DNA of 64,000 bases from Wyeomyia smithii (taxonomy: Eukaryota > Arthropoda > Insecta > Diptera > Culicidae): contig NC_073696.1 of NCBI RefSeq assembly GCF_029784165.1, positions 106,414,665 to 106,478,664 of the forward strand, in the 5' to 3' direction. The notes beneath the pieces are model-generated. The model saw only the letters and a program-made list of their open reading frames with translations. It was not told the origin of the DNA and searched no databases. A program made the translations under genes and the position numbers. This document shows, piece after piece, positions 1 through 10,863 of this stretch (its first letter is position 1; the number at the start of each line of letters is the position of its first letter).

Positions 1-1130
1 TTATCTTCTTATAATCTTTGCATCACGATTTGATTCCCGAGGCTCTCAGCATAGTTGCTTACGAGTTTTTGTTCTTAATTTCAATTTTCCACTGCAATTA
101 AAATTACTGCCCTTAAAAAGATATATTCTTTCACATTTGTAACTTCTTCGGATGCTCTTTCGCATTTCTTCACGGGAGCAGTAGCGTGTGCCACAAAGCG
201 GCAATAATAAATCTAAAAAAAGCAAAGTACTGTTAGTTTCGTTGACCCTTTCTGGATGTATCGGGATCGCGCTTGTCCCGGTTTCAAGAGCGCTTGGGCG
301 GAGAGTGGCCATCGGCTCGATTCGTGTCTATTTACTATATCATTAAACTGTTTAAATAATAGCTCGCTCGTCACTTCGGATGCTGCGTGCCCGATCGCCT
401 GCAGCATCCACCAGTTGATACTGGAGATTGCATAGATTTTCAGCCTTGTGCATGTGTTCAGGGGACTTCTTCAGGAAAACGCCCGAAGACACTGTGGTAT
501 GTTTTGTACCGTTCTCTTGCGTCATCCGTTGCGCATATTTAATCGCAGGTATGCACCTTCGAATGCAGCGCGGAAAGGCGGGACATTCGATTACTTAAGC
601 TACGGTTTCATTGATGACACAATACTGTGATGGTAGAATTCTCGTCTGGTTAGTGTTATGTTGCTATGTGTACTAGAGGTTGGAGTCGGTTGTCACTTGA
701 CTATGTTACAGGTCCACATTTCTGAAATTTTCAATACATGTTCAAATTTAACAGCTTAAACTGGAAAAAATGAAAGATTGTAGCTTTTTAACCAGGCTTG
801 TGAATTTTGGTGCCCAAAGATCTTTAGAGATTCTAATGAGTTTTCTTGTAAGCAAACGTGGGAGCGACGAACCCGCCGAGCTGCCTTTTGACGTATTTCT
901 GCATTTGCTTTTTTTGTTGTTTTCGACCAGTGTAATCCATATGCTTAACGAAAACCCGGGATTATACTCTTAATATGTTGTTAAGCTTGTTTTATGTTTA
1001 TTGATTATGCGGGAAGTCATTTTTTCAAGTTGTGTAACTCAAATTGCGATTTCCAGATATAAAAGAGATCAGTCTCATTGGAATTGATGAATAAACTGAT
1101 TCACGCAAAAGTTGAATCACAGACAGACGT
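1..1130. other. No recognisable gene (unique AT-rich DNA)
   Basis: Only short open frames occur here (for example 46-312 and 213-407 on the minus strand, 448-630 on the plus strand). None has a recognisable domain, and I see no splice structure or repeat edge. It could be the edge of a gene lying outside the window, but nothing supports that. Confidence 0.5.
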
Positions 1131-1138
1131 ATTTTAAA

Positions 1139-1954
1139 CAGTGGTGGGCACCGTTCCGCTAATTCGCTAATCGCTTATTAGCGACGCTAAAATTTGGTTA
1201 GCGATTAAGCGATTTCGCTAATTTCTGAGCTGGTTAGCGGACTGTTAGCGTCGCTAAAATATTGGCCTTCGAAGCGCTAATCGCTAATTCGCTAATTTTA
1301 TAGTGAAGCGACAAACTATTTACGAAAACGGTTAGTCGCTGATGGCGTACATAAATTGCTCCGAATGATGGACATACTTTACTGTGAAAGTTACTTTTGG
1401 AACATATGTTTCAAATACACAACGTTCAATTGACTTATTTGTCTAGAATTCCTCTCTTCACGACACAAGTGCATGTCAGTCTTTTTACCCTAGAATGGGG
1501 TTTCAATTATCGCACAAGTCATAGGAAAATTCTAAAGAACAAGCTGCAATTGCAATACACCTGAAATTATGACAACTTCGGTTCTACTTTTTTGATTTAA
1601 ATAATATTTATGTTTTTGTAAAAACATTCCTTGAAGTATTCATTTCACATAAAGGCAGAACCACTTATGTTGCTCCTTGTTTTCATAAAATTCTCAAGTA
1701 CGAACACCGTTTCTTGAATTTTGAACCTCTTATTGTAAATATCACTCAAAAGTAAGCATTTTCGTTTGTTTTTATCAGCAATAAACATAACTATATGACA
1801 ATCTACGTATTAATAAGTTAGCGATTAGCGATTAGCGAAAGTTCCGCTAATATGGATTAAGCGTTTAGCGTTTAGCGATTATCGAGCTAAATTTTCCAGT
1901 TAGCGGATTAGCTATTAGCATAGCTAAATTTTCAATTAGCGGTGCCCACCACTG
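1139..1954. mobile_element. hAT-type MITE, 816 bp, with 8-bp target-site duplication
   Basis: The ends are perfect 15-bp inverted repeats, CAGTGGTGGGCACCG at 1139-1153 and its complement at 1940-1954. The direct repeat ATTTTAAA sits immediately outside both ends (1131-1138 and 1955-1962). An 8-bp duplication with CAG-type ends is the hAT signature. No transposase frame is present, so it is non-autonomous. Both subterminal regions (about 1155-1300 and 1815-1940) are packed with direct and inverted copies of GCTAATCGCTAA/TTAGCGATTAGC, which resemble the subterminal motif arrays that hAT transposases bind. The middle (1300-1815) is AT-rich and uninformative. Confidence 0.93.
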
Positions 1955-2010
1955 ATTTTAAATGTATGCAGCATAATACCACTACACTCCAAACCACTAC
2001 ACTTATAAAG

Positions 2011-2186
2011 TAGGGATGTAACGGATATCCGCATCCGCATCCGCGAATGCGGAACATCCGCATCCGCGAATGCGGAACATCCGCATGAAAATTGACATCC
2101 GCATCAACATCTGCATCCGTAATCACATATCCGCATCCGCAACCGCATCTGCAGATGTCTGAAAAATCACATCCGTAACATCCCTG
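2011..2186. mobile_element. Small MITE built of ATCCGC repeats
   Basis: The left end AGGGATGTAACGGAT (2012-2026) is matched in inverted form at the right end (ATCCGTAACATCCCT, 2171-2185), with one mismatch. The interior is a degenerate array of CATCCGCATCCGCGAATGCGGAA-like units. It directly abuts the composite repeat that begins near 2187. No target-site duplication was found, so the superfamily is unassigned. Confidence 0.6.
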
Positions 2187-2418
2187 TTCCGGTCTGTCTG
2201 TCTGTCTGATCCATATAGGCTCGAAAACTACCGAACCGATCGACGTGAAAATTTGTATGTTGGGGTTTCTGGTGTCGATAAAGGTTCCTATGATAGTTTG
2301 AGACCCTTCCCTCTTCTGGAAGGGAGGGGTCCCATACAAATGAAACATACATTTTTGCACAACTCAAGAACAAGCCAAGCAAATGAAACCGAATTTGGCA
2401 TGTGGATGTATTAAGGGG
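2187..2418 (-). repeat. Composite repeat copy A, tail part
   Basis: This is the GTCTGTCTG-rich tail plus one CCCTCCC module of the composite repeat family (compare 35,870-36,000 and 62,800-62,960 on the other strand). It ends at GGATGTATTAAGGGGTA, exactly where other copies continue as ACAAATTTGTCC. The continuation resumes near 5426, so the LINE at 2419-5425 was inserted into this copy. Confidence 0.8.
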
Positions 2419-2761
2419 TATCAGGTATCAGGTAGGTCGGCTAAAAGCCATGGCTTATAACGGCACGTTCCCCTCACATGTGAAGGATTTGTGCCTAACC
2501 GTAGCAACCTTCTCATCATTTACCTGACAAAAAGGGAAAGAAGAGATAGAAGAAGAAGGAATTATTAAGAGTGGGAGAGGAAAAGGATAAAGAAAGGATT
2601 GGAAACATAGAAAAAGCATGGGATATTTGTGTTCTAGGAATAATTAGTGACAAACCATGAAGTTCGTCTTCCTAGTCCTAGTCCCAGCAAAAATTTAGAA
2701 AGCTCTAGAGTTCTTTCCCGCAATTGAGAATGAACTGAAGGATATTTTTCAAATAAAGAGA

Positions 2762-3064
2762 TCAATATTCAGATTCATTTATGAGATGACGACCGAAAAT
2801 CCTGTAACGCAGTTGGGCAAGTCTGGGACAACTACATACTAAATGAAAAGAAGACCCATAATCGCCTTCACAGAGGTCGCAACCAAAAGTATTCGAACGA
2901 TGCATGCTTGCTAAATGATAGTTCAAACTACAGTGGCCAGTTAGAACTATCATCAGCACACTGCAGTTCTTTTTTGATAGATTCAAAAGATAGTTACTAA
3001 CTTTTACAGATAAGCTTGGTAAATACAATTTTGTTTGGCGACAGGAGTCAAGATTTGTCCACAA
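2762..3064 (-). pseudogene. LINE ORF2 C-terminal Cys/His segment
   Basis: The segment of about 100 residues contains LTGHCSLNYHLASMHRS, then CDLCEGDYGSSFHLVCSCP. This is the C..C....H....C type motif that follows RNase H in many I/R1/LOA-type elements and is read in templates as EETAEHLLCECP-like. It is separated from the RNase H frame by stops at 3065-3137, so it is part of the same dead ORF. Confidence 0.7.
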
Positions 3065-3137
3065 CCTGTTATGCTCAGATAAAGCCCAAAATCAGATCTT
3101 TTGTTTTATCCAAGACTCAGGAATAGGTACCGCGGGC

Positions 3138-3869
3138 TCAGGACCCACAATTGTTAGATGCACCACTTCGGGCAAGCTCGTCTACCCTTTCATTGCCAGC
3201 AATGTTAGAGTGTCCAGAGACCCAAAGAAGATTAACAGTAATTATGATGCTAAGTTCTTCTAGACAAGTGCGACACGCAATGACTAGCTTCGACCTAGAG
3301 TTGTGAGAACCAAGTGCTTTGACAGCAGCTTGACTATCAGAACAAATATAGATTATTTGCCCAATTACCTTTTGTTGGAGGGCTGCCAGCACTCCACAAA
3401 TAATAGCAAAGATTTCAGCTTGGAAGACTGTGCAGTAGATACCTAATGAAAAAGATTGTTGCAATCTTAGTTCACTCGAGTAAACTCCGGCTCCAGCTTT
3501 TCCTTCAAGCAGAGATCCATCCGTATAAATAACAATATGATCCGAAATTTCTCTTTCTATGCGGCCTGATATCCAATCATTACGCACAGGTAAAGAGGTA
3601 CTGAAATCACCATAAGGAAAACTCACAGGAAAAGTCATATCACTTGGAGCAACTATAAGTTGGTCCCACGAGAGCATGTGTGACCACACACGTGAATGGG
3701 AATTGTTATTATAGATATCATAGTGCCAAAATCCATTTGCTTGTAACCGGTATGCACATGAGTAGGCTTCCTGTTTCAAGAAAATTTGCAAAGGTTTTAT
3801 ACCAAAAAGAGCTTCTAAAGCAGCAGTGGGTGTTGTAGAGAATGCACCAGACAATGACATTAGACACAT
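3138..3869 (-). pseudogene. LINE ORF2: RNase H domain
   Basis: An open frame of 243 residues continues ORF2 after the frameshift near 4020-4071. The RNase H core is intact, with all four acidic positions visible: YTDGSLLEGKAGAGVYS (Asp), FQAEIFAI (Glu), CSDSQAAVKAL (Asp) and GNERVDELA (Asp). The LLWVSGHSNIAGNE motif is the usual W.PGH.G..GNE signature of retroelement RNase H. The upstream part (about residues 1-80) is the RT-RNase H connection. The frame ends at 3138, short of the C-terminal Cys/His motif found further on. Confidence 0.85.
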
Positions 3870-4016
3870 CCGCTGTAGATGATTTAACTTTGTCTGAATG
3901 CTACTAAGCTCTCCTTTTTGCCACCATACGAGACATCCGTACGCTAGTATTGGTCTTATTATTGCAGTATAAATCCAGTAAATGTATTTAGGTTTAAGAC
4001 CCCAGCTTTTACCAAT

Positions 4017-5396
4017 TCAATTCAATTGTTCGTCTACATTGTCCAATTCAATTGTTCGTCTACATTGTCCAAAGGCCATGCATGCCTTTCTGATTCTAAA
4101 ATCGATGTGAGCAGACCAGTTAAGTTTAGAGTCTAGTATTACTCCAAGGTGTTTAACTTGATCTGTCACACAGACCTCAGAGTCAAAGAAACGAAGTGGA
4201 CGAACTTCAGTGATTCTCCTTTTTTTAATGAACAATACAAGTGATGTTTTATTGGGATTTACAGAGAACCCAACTTCACGACACCACTTTTCAGTTTCCT
4301 TTAGAGCCTGTTGCATCAGGTTAAAAATTGTGCTTATACACATTCCAGTAATCATAACAAGATAATCATCAGCGAAGCCATAAGAAGGAAATCCTAAGTT
4401 ATTTAGTTTTCGTAACAGACCGTCCGCTACGAGATTCCACAGCAGAGGTGACAAAACGCCTCCCTGGGGACATCCTTTGATGCATTGTTTTCTTATGTAC
4501 GTTCCTCTTAGCGATGAGTTCAAATAACGATTTTTCAGCATCTCATGTATCCACGTCACGATAAATGAGGGTATTTCATGAAAGTGTGCCGCATCAACTA
4601 TAGCATTGAAAGCTCCCTCAATATCTAAGAAAACTCCTAAACAGGATTGCTTCCGTGAAAAGGCCTTTTCTATATCATGGATAACACGGTGTAAGAGAAT
4701 AATTGTAGACTTTCCTCTTTGATACGCATGTTGCATTTCATGAAGAGGTCGTCTGGACAAAATTTCATTGCGAATGTTATGATCGACAATTCTCTCCAAA
4801 CATTTGAGGAAGAACGAGCTCAAGCTGATTGGCCTAAAGCTTTTTGCTTCATCATATGAAGCACGTCCCCCCTTTGGAGTAAATTTGACATTTATTTTTC
4901 TCAGCATTTTGGAATGTATTCTGTAGCAAGGCTGCAAGTAAAAATCTGCTTTATTAAGTCTGCTAGTTTCATTCACACTAGAAATGTTTGTGCAGAGGTT
5001 TTTCCAACCCCGTCGTTCAGAGGATTTCAGAGCTTTTTTATAGGCTCTCTGAGCTGTTTCAAAAGCAATGATTCCCTCTGTACGGCGTCTGTTCCAAGCC
5101 CTTCTGCAATTCTTGCGTAACTTTGCAAGTTCAGTATTCCACCAGGACGTGCCTCGTGTTGATTTAATTGTTCGTAAGGGACAACTTTCTTCATAAGCCT
5201 CCATGATGTAGGATGTTGTGATTTCAACAGCATCGTCTAGATCATGTGGGCTTTCCAAAACAGATTCATACCCGTGAAATTTCGACGCTAGAGCGTCGAC
5301 ATAGGCGTCCCAAACTGTATTTTTTGGATTCCTGAAACGAGTTACCTCTAAACAATCATTTAGATGCTCAAAGAATATAAATCTATGATCAGCCAA
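4017..5396 (-). pseudogene. LINE ORF2: end of endonuclease and reverse transcriptase
   Basis: The open frame of 459 residues starts in the distal endonuclease motif (ADHRFIFF, residues 2-9), where its family would have several hundred more residues upstream. RT landmarks are YDEAKSFRPISLSSF (about 179-193), the ILL..IHDIEKAF region, LDIEGAFNA (motif A, about 253-261), GCPQGGVLSPLLW (motif B) and FADDYLVMI (motif C with both catalytic Asp). In the thumb, NPNKTSLVLF and KHLGVILDSKLNW are typical. The frame is cut short at 4017 because a 26-bp segment is tandemly duplicated (4020-4045 and 4046-4071), shifting the frame ahead of the RNase H part. It is therefore dead. Confidence 0.85.
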
Positions 5397-5425
5397 TGAT
5401 TCTTCGTTAGAAACCTAAAACACTA

Positions 5426-7985
5426 ACTAATATGTCCCTAATAGTTAGACGCCCCTTCCTTTTCTAAAAGGGAGGGGTTCCATGCAAATGGAACCAAATT
5501 TGGCAGAGGAATGTTTTTAGTGGTAAAAAATATGTCCATAATGTTTTAACACCCCTCTCTCTTTTGAAATGGAGGGGTCCCATACAAATGAAACACAAAT
5601 TTTGCGCAGCTCATGAACCAATCAAGAAAATGCAACCAAATTTGGTATGTGAATGTTTTTAGAAATAACAAATATGTCCATAATGGTTCGACGCCCCTCC
5701 CTCTTCTGGAAGCACATGTTTCTGCACGAATTTCTGCACATCTTGCGAACTAATCAACTAAATGGAACCATATTTGGCAGGTGAATCTTTTAGTGGTAAC
5801 AAATATGTTCCATAATCGACCTTAGGCAACATTTTGCATTGTTAGATGGCAACTTCCGGTTTCTGGAAAACAGCCGAAAATGGCCGATTTCCACCCAATA
5901 TAATAATATCCGGATCTAGAATGATACACAGGAGCTAAACTCGACCTCAGATAGCATTTTGAATTCTAAGATGGCGACTTCCGGCTTCTGAAAACAGCTG
6001 AAAATGACGTTCAAAATCCAGAAATTGTCTCCAAATGCCATTATGAAATCCAAAATGGCGACTTCCGGTTTCTAAAAAACAGCCAAAAATTGCCGATTTC
6101 TGTCTTACATGAGTGTCTGTAATCGACCACAGACCCAATTTCGGAATTTGATTTGGCGACTTCCGGTTCCTGGGAAACAGCCGAAAATGATCGAATAACA
6201 TCCAATATGGGTGTTTCTTCAACCAGAATGACGCTCAGAGGCTAGAAATTATCTTACTCACCATTTTGAAATCCAAGATGGCGACTTCCGGTTTGTGAAA
6301 AACAGCCAAAAATAGCCAAATACCATTCAATCTGTGTATCGCTGGAACCAGAATTATGCAATGACCTAACAATTTACCTCAGGCACCATTTTAAATTGCT
6401 AAATGGCAACTTCTAGGAAACAGTCGAAAATGACCGAATAATACTCAATATGGATATTTACGTAATCGAGATGATGAATAGAAACCAAACATTGACCATG
6501 GACACCATTTTTGAATTTAAAGACGACCACTTTTAGTTTCTGGAAAACAACCAAAATAACTAAATAACTCCCAATATGGGTATTTCCGAGATTGATGCCA
6601 GAAAATCTGCTGAAAATGGCCGAAAACCACCCAATATATATACTCAGAATTAAGGCGATGTACAGAAGCCAATAGTCGAGGATGTTGTCATTTCGATAAA
6701 ACCAATCATTTTGAACGATTTGTTATTTGACTTTGATCATATCCTATGGCCGATTCGTCGTGCATTTGCAGACTTTAAACACATCGCAAGGAATCAATAA
6801 ATTTGGAACGTTTAAAAAGTACGATACCACATTTAAATTATGTTAAGGCCACATATATCGATCAAAGCAAGTATAGTTTTAAATAGTCTTTGAATTTCTT
6901 TTCTTTCCATAACTTTTGAGCCACATATCAAATTGTTATGAAGTTTGTTATTTGTAAGTTTGAGAGATGACTCGTTCGTATGACACTAGTTATGTTCAAA
7001 TAAGTCATGTAATCTTTGAGATAATAGACTTTCGTTGTTTTATTGACAATTTAATACATAACGGTTGTTGGGAACGTATAGGGCAGGCAAACTTTGAAAC
7101 CACGTGTTTAATCCTAATTCATCAGTTAACCCTTAACTAGCCCACTCATCTGATAATAATATTGATCAAATTGGTTGTGTAGTTTCTGAGATAATGAAGT
7201 TACGTGATTTTCACATTTCGGTACATTACAGACGAAGTTACAGTTCGATTACAGTAAAATTCAATAGGGTGTTATGAGGTAGCTAGACTTATTAATTGAC
7301 ACTTATTTTGTGGAAATCGGGTCAGCCATCTCTGAGAAAAGTGAGTGAGTCCAAGTAGTCTTCGGAATATGTTCCTTTTCATAGCTGGATTTTACATTTT
7401 TAAACATAACAGGCAAACGAAGAGTCCGATTGCAAAACAAATCAATAGGGTCTTATGGGGCAACTAGACCTTCCATTTGACACTGATTTTATGAAAATCG
7501 GTTCAGCCATCTCTGAGAAACATGAGTGAGATTAAACAGTCTTCAGAACACGTTTCTTTTCATAACTTCTGAACCCGTAGTTCAATCTTTATAAAATTCA
7601 AAAGTTAAGGGTTTTTAAGGTAGCCAGTTCATTTGAAATCAATTTTGTTCAAATCGGTTGTGTAGTTTTTGAGATAATGTTGTTTCATGATTTTTACATT
7701 TTGATACATAACCTCTAAACTAAAAATCCGATTACAATGAAATTCAATAAGGTTTTATGGGACAACAAGACCTTTCATTTGCGAATAATTTAATGAAAAT
7801 CGGTCCAGCCATCTCTGAGAAAAGTGAGTGAGAATAAAAATCTGCATACACACACACACATACATACAGAAAATGCTCAGCTCGTCGAGCTGAGTCGAGT
7901 GATATATGCCATTCGGCCCTTTGGAGCACTTTTATACTTTCGGTTTCGCAAGTGATTGCTATACCTTTCTAGGAGAAAGGCAAAA
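5426..7985 (-). repeat. Composite repeat copy A, body and head
   Basis: Reading on the minus strand, the copy begins at 7985 with TTTTTGCCTTTCTCCTAGA and the CTCAGCTCGACGAGCTGAG palindrome followed by a short CA/GT run (7849-7862). Next come three modules with the phrase CTCAGAGATGGCTG (near 7797-7830, 7497-7530 and 7310-7345), an AT-rich stretch (6680-7300), about nine ~110-bp modules with ATGGCGACTTCCGG (5840-6650), and CCCTCCC modules (5430-5820). No plausible protein frame was seen. It matches copy B at 59,979-63,127 end to end, apart from its LINE insertion and some divergence. Confidence 0.85.
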
Positions 7986-8358
7986 AGAATGAACGAGTTT
8001 CGAAAACAAAGTGATAATTATTTTCCAATGTCAAAAAGCGGAAGCGAACAGGAGGGTTTCAAAATTTCGTCCTCTCGAAAAAAGTCCCCACGCAAAATGT
8101 GGAAAAAATTAACAGATCAAAATCGATTTTTTTATGCAAAATGTGTTAAAAATACATAAAACGTAGAGATTTCGTGTACCAAATTTTTTTTTTTAACTTG
8201 GGACTTGGGACTAGAAGACTCAAGCTCGAATTTTTTTTTTCGATCTTAGAAAGTAGTTTTTTTTTCTCAAAAATAATAGTTTGAGATAACACTAGATCTT
8301 GACGTTTACATTTCTAAGACATATGGCATCAAAAACAATTTCTACATTTCATGTACTA
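7986..8358. other. No gene; AT-rich spacer with T-runs
   Basis: The stretch has several T8-T10 runs around 8180-8270 and a 67-codon open frame (7956-8159) overlapping the composite repeat edge, which I regard as chance. Confidence 0.5.
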
Positions 8359-8360
8359 TA

Positions 8361-8581
8361 CACTAAGGTCGCTTTTTACGCGGTTATTTTCACGCGGCTT
8401 TTTTTACGCGGATTCCGGAATTCACGCGGTTTTTTTACGCGGATTCTGGAATTTACGCGTTTTTTTTTACGCGGATTCCGGAATTTACGCGGTACTTTTT
8501 TACGCGGATTCCGAAATTTACGCGGTTTTTTTTCGCGGTTTTTTTACGCGGTTTCTTTTTACGTAAAAAGCGACTTTAGTG
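8361..8581. mobile_element. TA-flanked MITE with ACGCGG minisatellite core
   Basis: The termini CACTAAGGTCGCTTTTTACG (8361-8380) and, inverted, CACTAAAGTCGCTTTTTACG (8562-8581) form a 20-bp inverted repeat with one mismatch. They are flanked by TA on both sides (8359-8360 and 8582-8583), which fits Tc1/mariner-type mobilisation. The interior is about six imperfect ~31-bp units of TTTTTTACGCGGATTCCGGAATT. Open frames across it are repeat artefacts. Confidence 0.88.
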
Positions 8582-8789
8582 TACAACCTGTGCAATTTTT
8601 GTCGTCAAAAATGTAAAATTCTGAACGCTTTGAGGCTCTACTTCTCTTTGAGGCTCTACTTTTTGAATCGATTTTTCATCCGGGAAAATATTTTCCTGGA
8701 TTCCGGGGTTTGCATGAATATTTCCCGGAACTGTTTATTGAGTTTATTGAGTATTGAGTTTATTGAGTTTTTCACTGTTATCACTTGTT

Positions 8790-9112
8790 TTCAGAATGCA
8801 AAACTGATTTAGCAAACTTCAACAATAATCAAATAAAGTTCCCAATCGAGGGACACTATTCCAATCACCCCGAACCTATTTCAAGCAGAATACATCTGTT
8901 TTTCGGGAGATTTTCTTCGATTGATGTTTGTTCAAAGATGTTTTTGTTTTGAACGGAATTTTTTATGTATTCGTAAGACAGCTAGTAGTCACACAGAGCT
9001 TTCGTTTTAGTCATTGGAATTCGATAATTATCAAAATTCAGGAGTTTGAGGCCCGTTTTCTTCAACTGATCAAAATAAGCATCACTGCTGATGCCGTTCC
9101 TCACCCTACGAC
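8790..9112 (+). repeat. Interspersed repeat, copy 1 of an inverted pair
   Basis: The stretch matches, as reverse complement, 13,211-13,575. Landmarks are GATTTAGCAAAC, GGGACACTATTCCAATCA, TTCGTAAGACAGCTAG and CAGGAGTTTGAGG, in the same order. Divergence and indels are substantial (copy 2 has extra sequence around 13,400-13,470). No coding sequence or terminal duplication was found. Confidence 0.75.
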
Positions 9113-10092
9113 ATTCAATCAGGTTGGGAATGAATAACTTTTCTACAAACATCGTAGCGCCTTACGGTCTTCAGAAAAGTTTTTCCCAGGGAAATTTTCC
9201 GCAAATATCATGCATTGATATATTTTTAGAAGCCAACTAAAGATCTCTGGAGCATAAGTTTTGAAAAGGTGGATTTTTCTATTTAAACTCATATGGAAAC
9301 TTACAGTTCCACCGATCGATCTGAAAAGTTACAATGTTGTTAAAAGACCCATAAGGAACACGAAAAGTGCATGCAAGCTAACATTTATTTTTTCCTACCC
9401 TAATACATATGCGTTTGCGTTTACTTAATTTAAATTAACTTGATTGATTCATGCAGAAGTGGAAACATGTTTGAAAGTCAAACTCTGACAATGCTGCTAT
9501 TGTATTGTAACGTTAGAAGATTTTCATACATAATCCACATATTATTATAATATATGATGATATATTCACCCATTATGAACTGATAAAATTCAAAAACTAT
9601 GTTTCATATTTTCTTTGCGAACTAGGTCAATGTTCTATTGGTTTTCTCTATCGAGAATCCCAATAATAATGAAAACCGTCACTCCGTCAAGTTCCACTCG
9701 ATCAAACTATTTTTGTCCCCAGTTTGGTGGAATTCGAACTGCTATAACGGGCTAGCTGCAAATAATCATAATCCAACGTACCACTCATCGATCGTTTATG
9801 CTGCCGAAGCAGAGATACATAAGAGAAATCCAAAAGAAAGCAAACCATCATTCCAGTGTTTTGCTGCACCGCGACAGCTCCTGCAAAAGAAAGAAAAGGT
9901 AAAATAACAGCGGCAAAACGATGAATACCTGAATGACGATTAGAGCGGGATAGCGGTCAACTCCCGGCTTGCGATCGGGATGCTGGGTCTTATAATTCAT
10001 TCTGGTGTTACTTCTGCACCGCGTTGGGTCGTTGCTGGGAGACAGTTCGGAATAATTTTGTTTAAAAGTTTTGAAGTGTACTGTTTATCGCA
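9113..10092. other. No recognised feature upstream of the 10.1-kb gene
   Basis: This is unique AT-rich DNA. An 89-codon open frame at 9638-9907 has no recognisable domain or signal peptide and is probably chance. The promoter of the gene at 10,093 should lie here, but I see no convincing TATA box. Confidence 0.4.
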
Positions 10093-10807
10093 ATGTCCAA
10101 GGTATCCTGCAGATCGTTTTGGATGTTGGTGGTGTTAGGAATCAAACTGGTCAGTGGGCTACCGGTACTAACTTATGATGATGATTATACCGATGGTGAC
10201 GACGACTATGATGTGATATTTGACCAGCGTCAAAACGGAACCGAGAACGTGCGCATTTCCGTAGACGGAGTTGTTGTTGCTGTTCCCGCACCCCCGGTCC
10301 ATACGGATATTAGCACTTTAGCTGGAGCAGCATTCGTAGAAATTCTCAATGCGCAGCTTGCTGCTATGGATAGCGATAGCTCGGATGAAGAGAGTCCTAG
10401 TACTACAACGACGTCCACTACTACGACAACTACGACTACCGCGTCACCAATTTATCATGATCAGTTGATTCCTTCGAATTTTCTTGGCCAAAGTTTGTCG
10501 TTTTTATTCAATAAAGGCGTTGAAATTCCAATCAAAATAGCATCCGAGCTGAAACCACTAAGAACGGGCAAGCCAGCATTTATGGTGATCAAAAAAGGTG
10601 AAGAAAGTGATGACGAAGAATATGTAGATCCTGAACCGGTGAAGCCCGTTTCTAATGTGCCAAAGAAGGCATCGAAACCTAAGCGAAGGTGATTTGTAGT
10701 TATTCAGTTAAGCTTCATAATTTATTTTTGTTTCCGACTTTTACAGATACAAGCTGAAGACGGCCAATCTCCTAAAACCTTTATTGCAAAGAACTTATTT
10801 GGCTTAA
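10093..10807 (+). CDS. Secreted acidic/basic protein of unknown function (paralogue of 17.3-kb gene)
   Basis: I do not recognise a named family. Two coding exons are supported: 10,093-10,688 and 10,747-10,807. The open frame meets a stop at 10,690, but AAG|GTGATT (donor) and TTTTACAG|ATAC (acceptor) remove 58 bases and extend the protein by about 20 residues, ending LLQRTYLA, for about 218 in all. Residues 1-22 form a signal peptide (hydrophobic FWMLVVLGIKLVSG, likely cut before LPVLTY). Then come an Asp-rich patch, the motif FDQRQNGTENVRISVDGVV (44-62), a TTTTTSTTTTT linker (about 104-117), the motif LIPSNFLGQSLSFLFNKG, and a Lys/Arg-rich tail. Both motifs recur in the minus-strand gene at 17.3 kb. 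An AATAAA at 10,858-10,863 fits the 3' end. Confidence 0.85.
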
Positions 10808-10857
10808 ATCGCAGGGACTGAACATAATATGTGATAGATTAAGGTATAATACTGAGT

Positions 10858-10863
10858 AATAAA
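10858..10863 (+). promoter_or_regulatory. Polyadenylation signal AATAAA
   Basis: A canonical hexamer lies 51 bases after the spliced stop codon of the secreted-protein gene and is the first one downstream. Its position supports the two-exon model. Confidence 0.6.

Larger units (their letters stand above)
2419..5425 (-). mobile_element. 5'-truncated non-LTR retrotransposon, LOA-like
   Basis: The LINE lies on the minus strand and contains, in order, the very end of an endonuclease domain (ADHRFIFF), a reverse transcriptase, an RNase H and a C-terminal Cys/His motif. Everything upstream of the endonuclease end is missing, as is usual for 5' truncation. RNase H together with a GCPQGGVLSPLLW-type RT motif suggests the LOA or a related clade. 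The 3' untranslated part (about 2419-2760) ends in short TACCTGATACCTGATACC repeats. The flanks are the two halves of a composite repeat. Edges are accurate to a few bases; the clade is my inference. Confidence 0.85.

Noticed and set aside
46..407. Two overlapping minus-strand frames at the window start
   Set aside because: No family recognised and no splice evidence; could be a gene edge but cannot be supported from this window.
1932..2360. 142-residue Cys/Asp-rich minus-strand frame
   Set aside because: It runs across three different repeats (hAT MITE edge, ATCCGC MITE, composite tail), so it cannot be one gene.
5430..7985. CRISPR-like regular repeats
   Set aside because: Modules of about 110 and 170 bases diverge along their length with no constant repeat and unique spacer pattern, and the host is an animal.
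8299..8616. Repeated FLRGFRN protein frame
   Set aside because: It is a translation of the 31-base minisatellite inside the TA-flanked MITE; other frames over the same bases are open as well.
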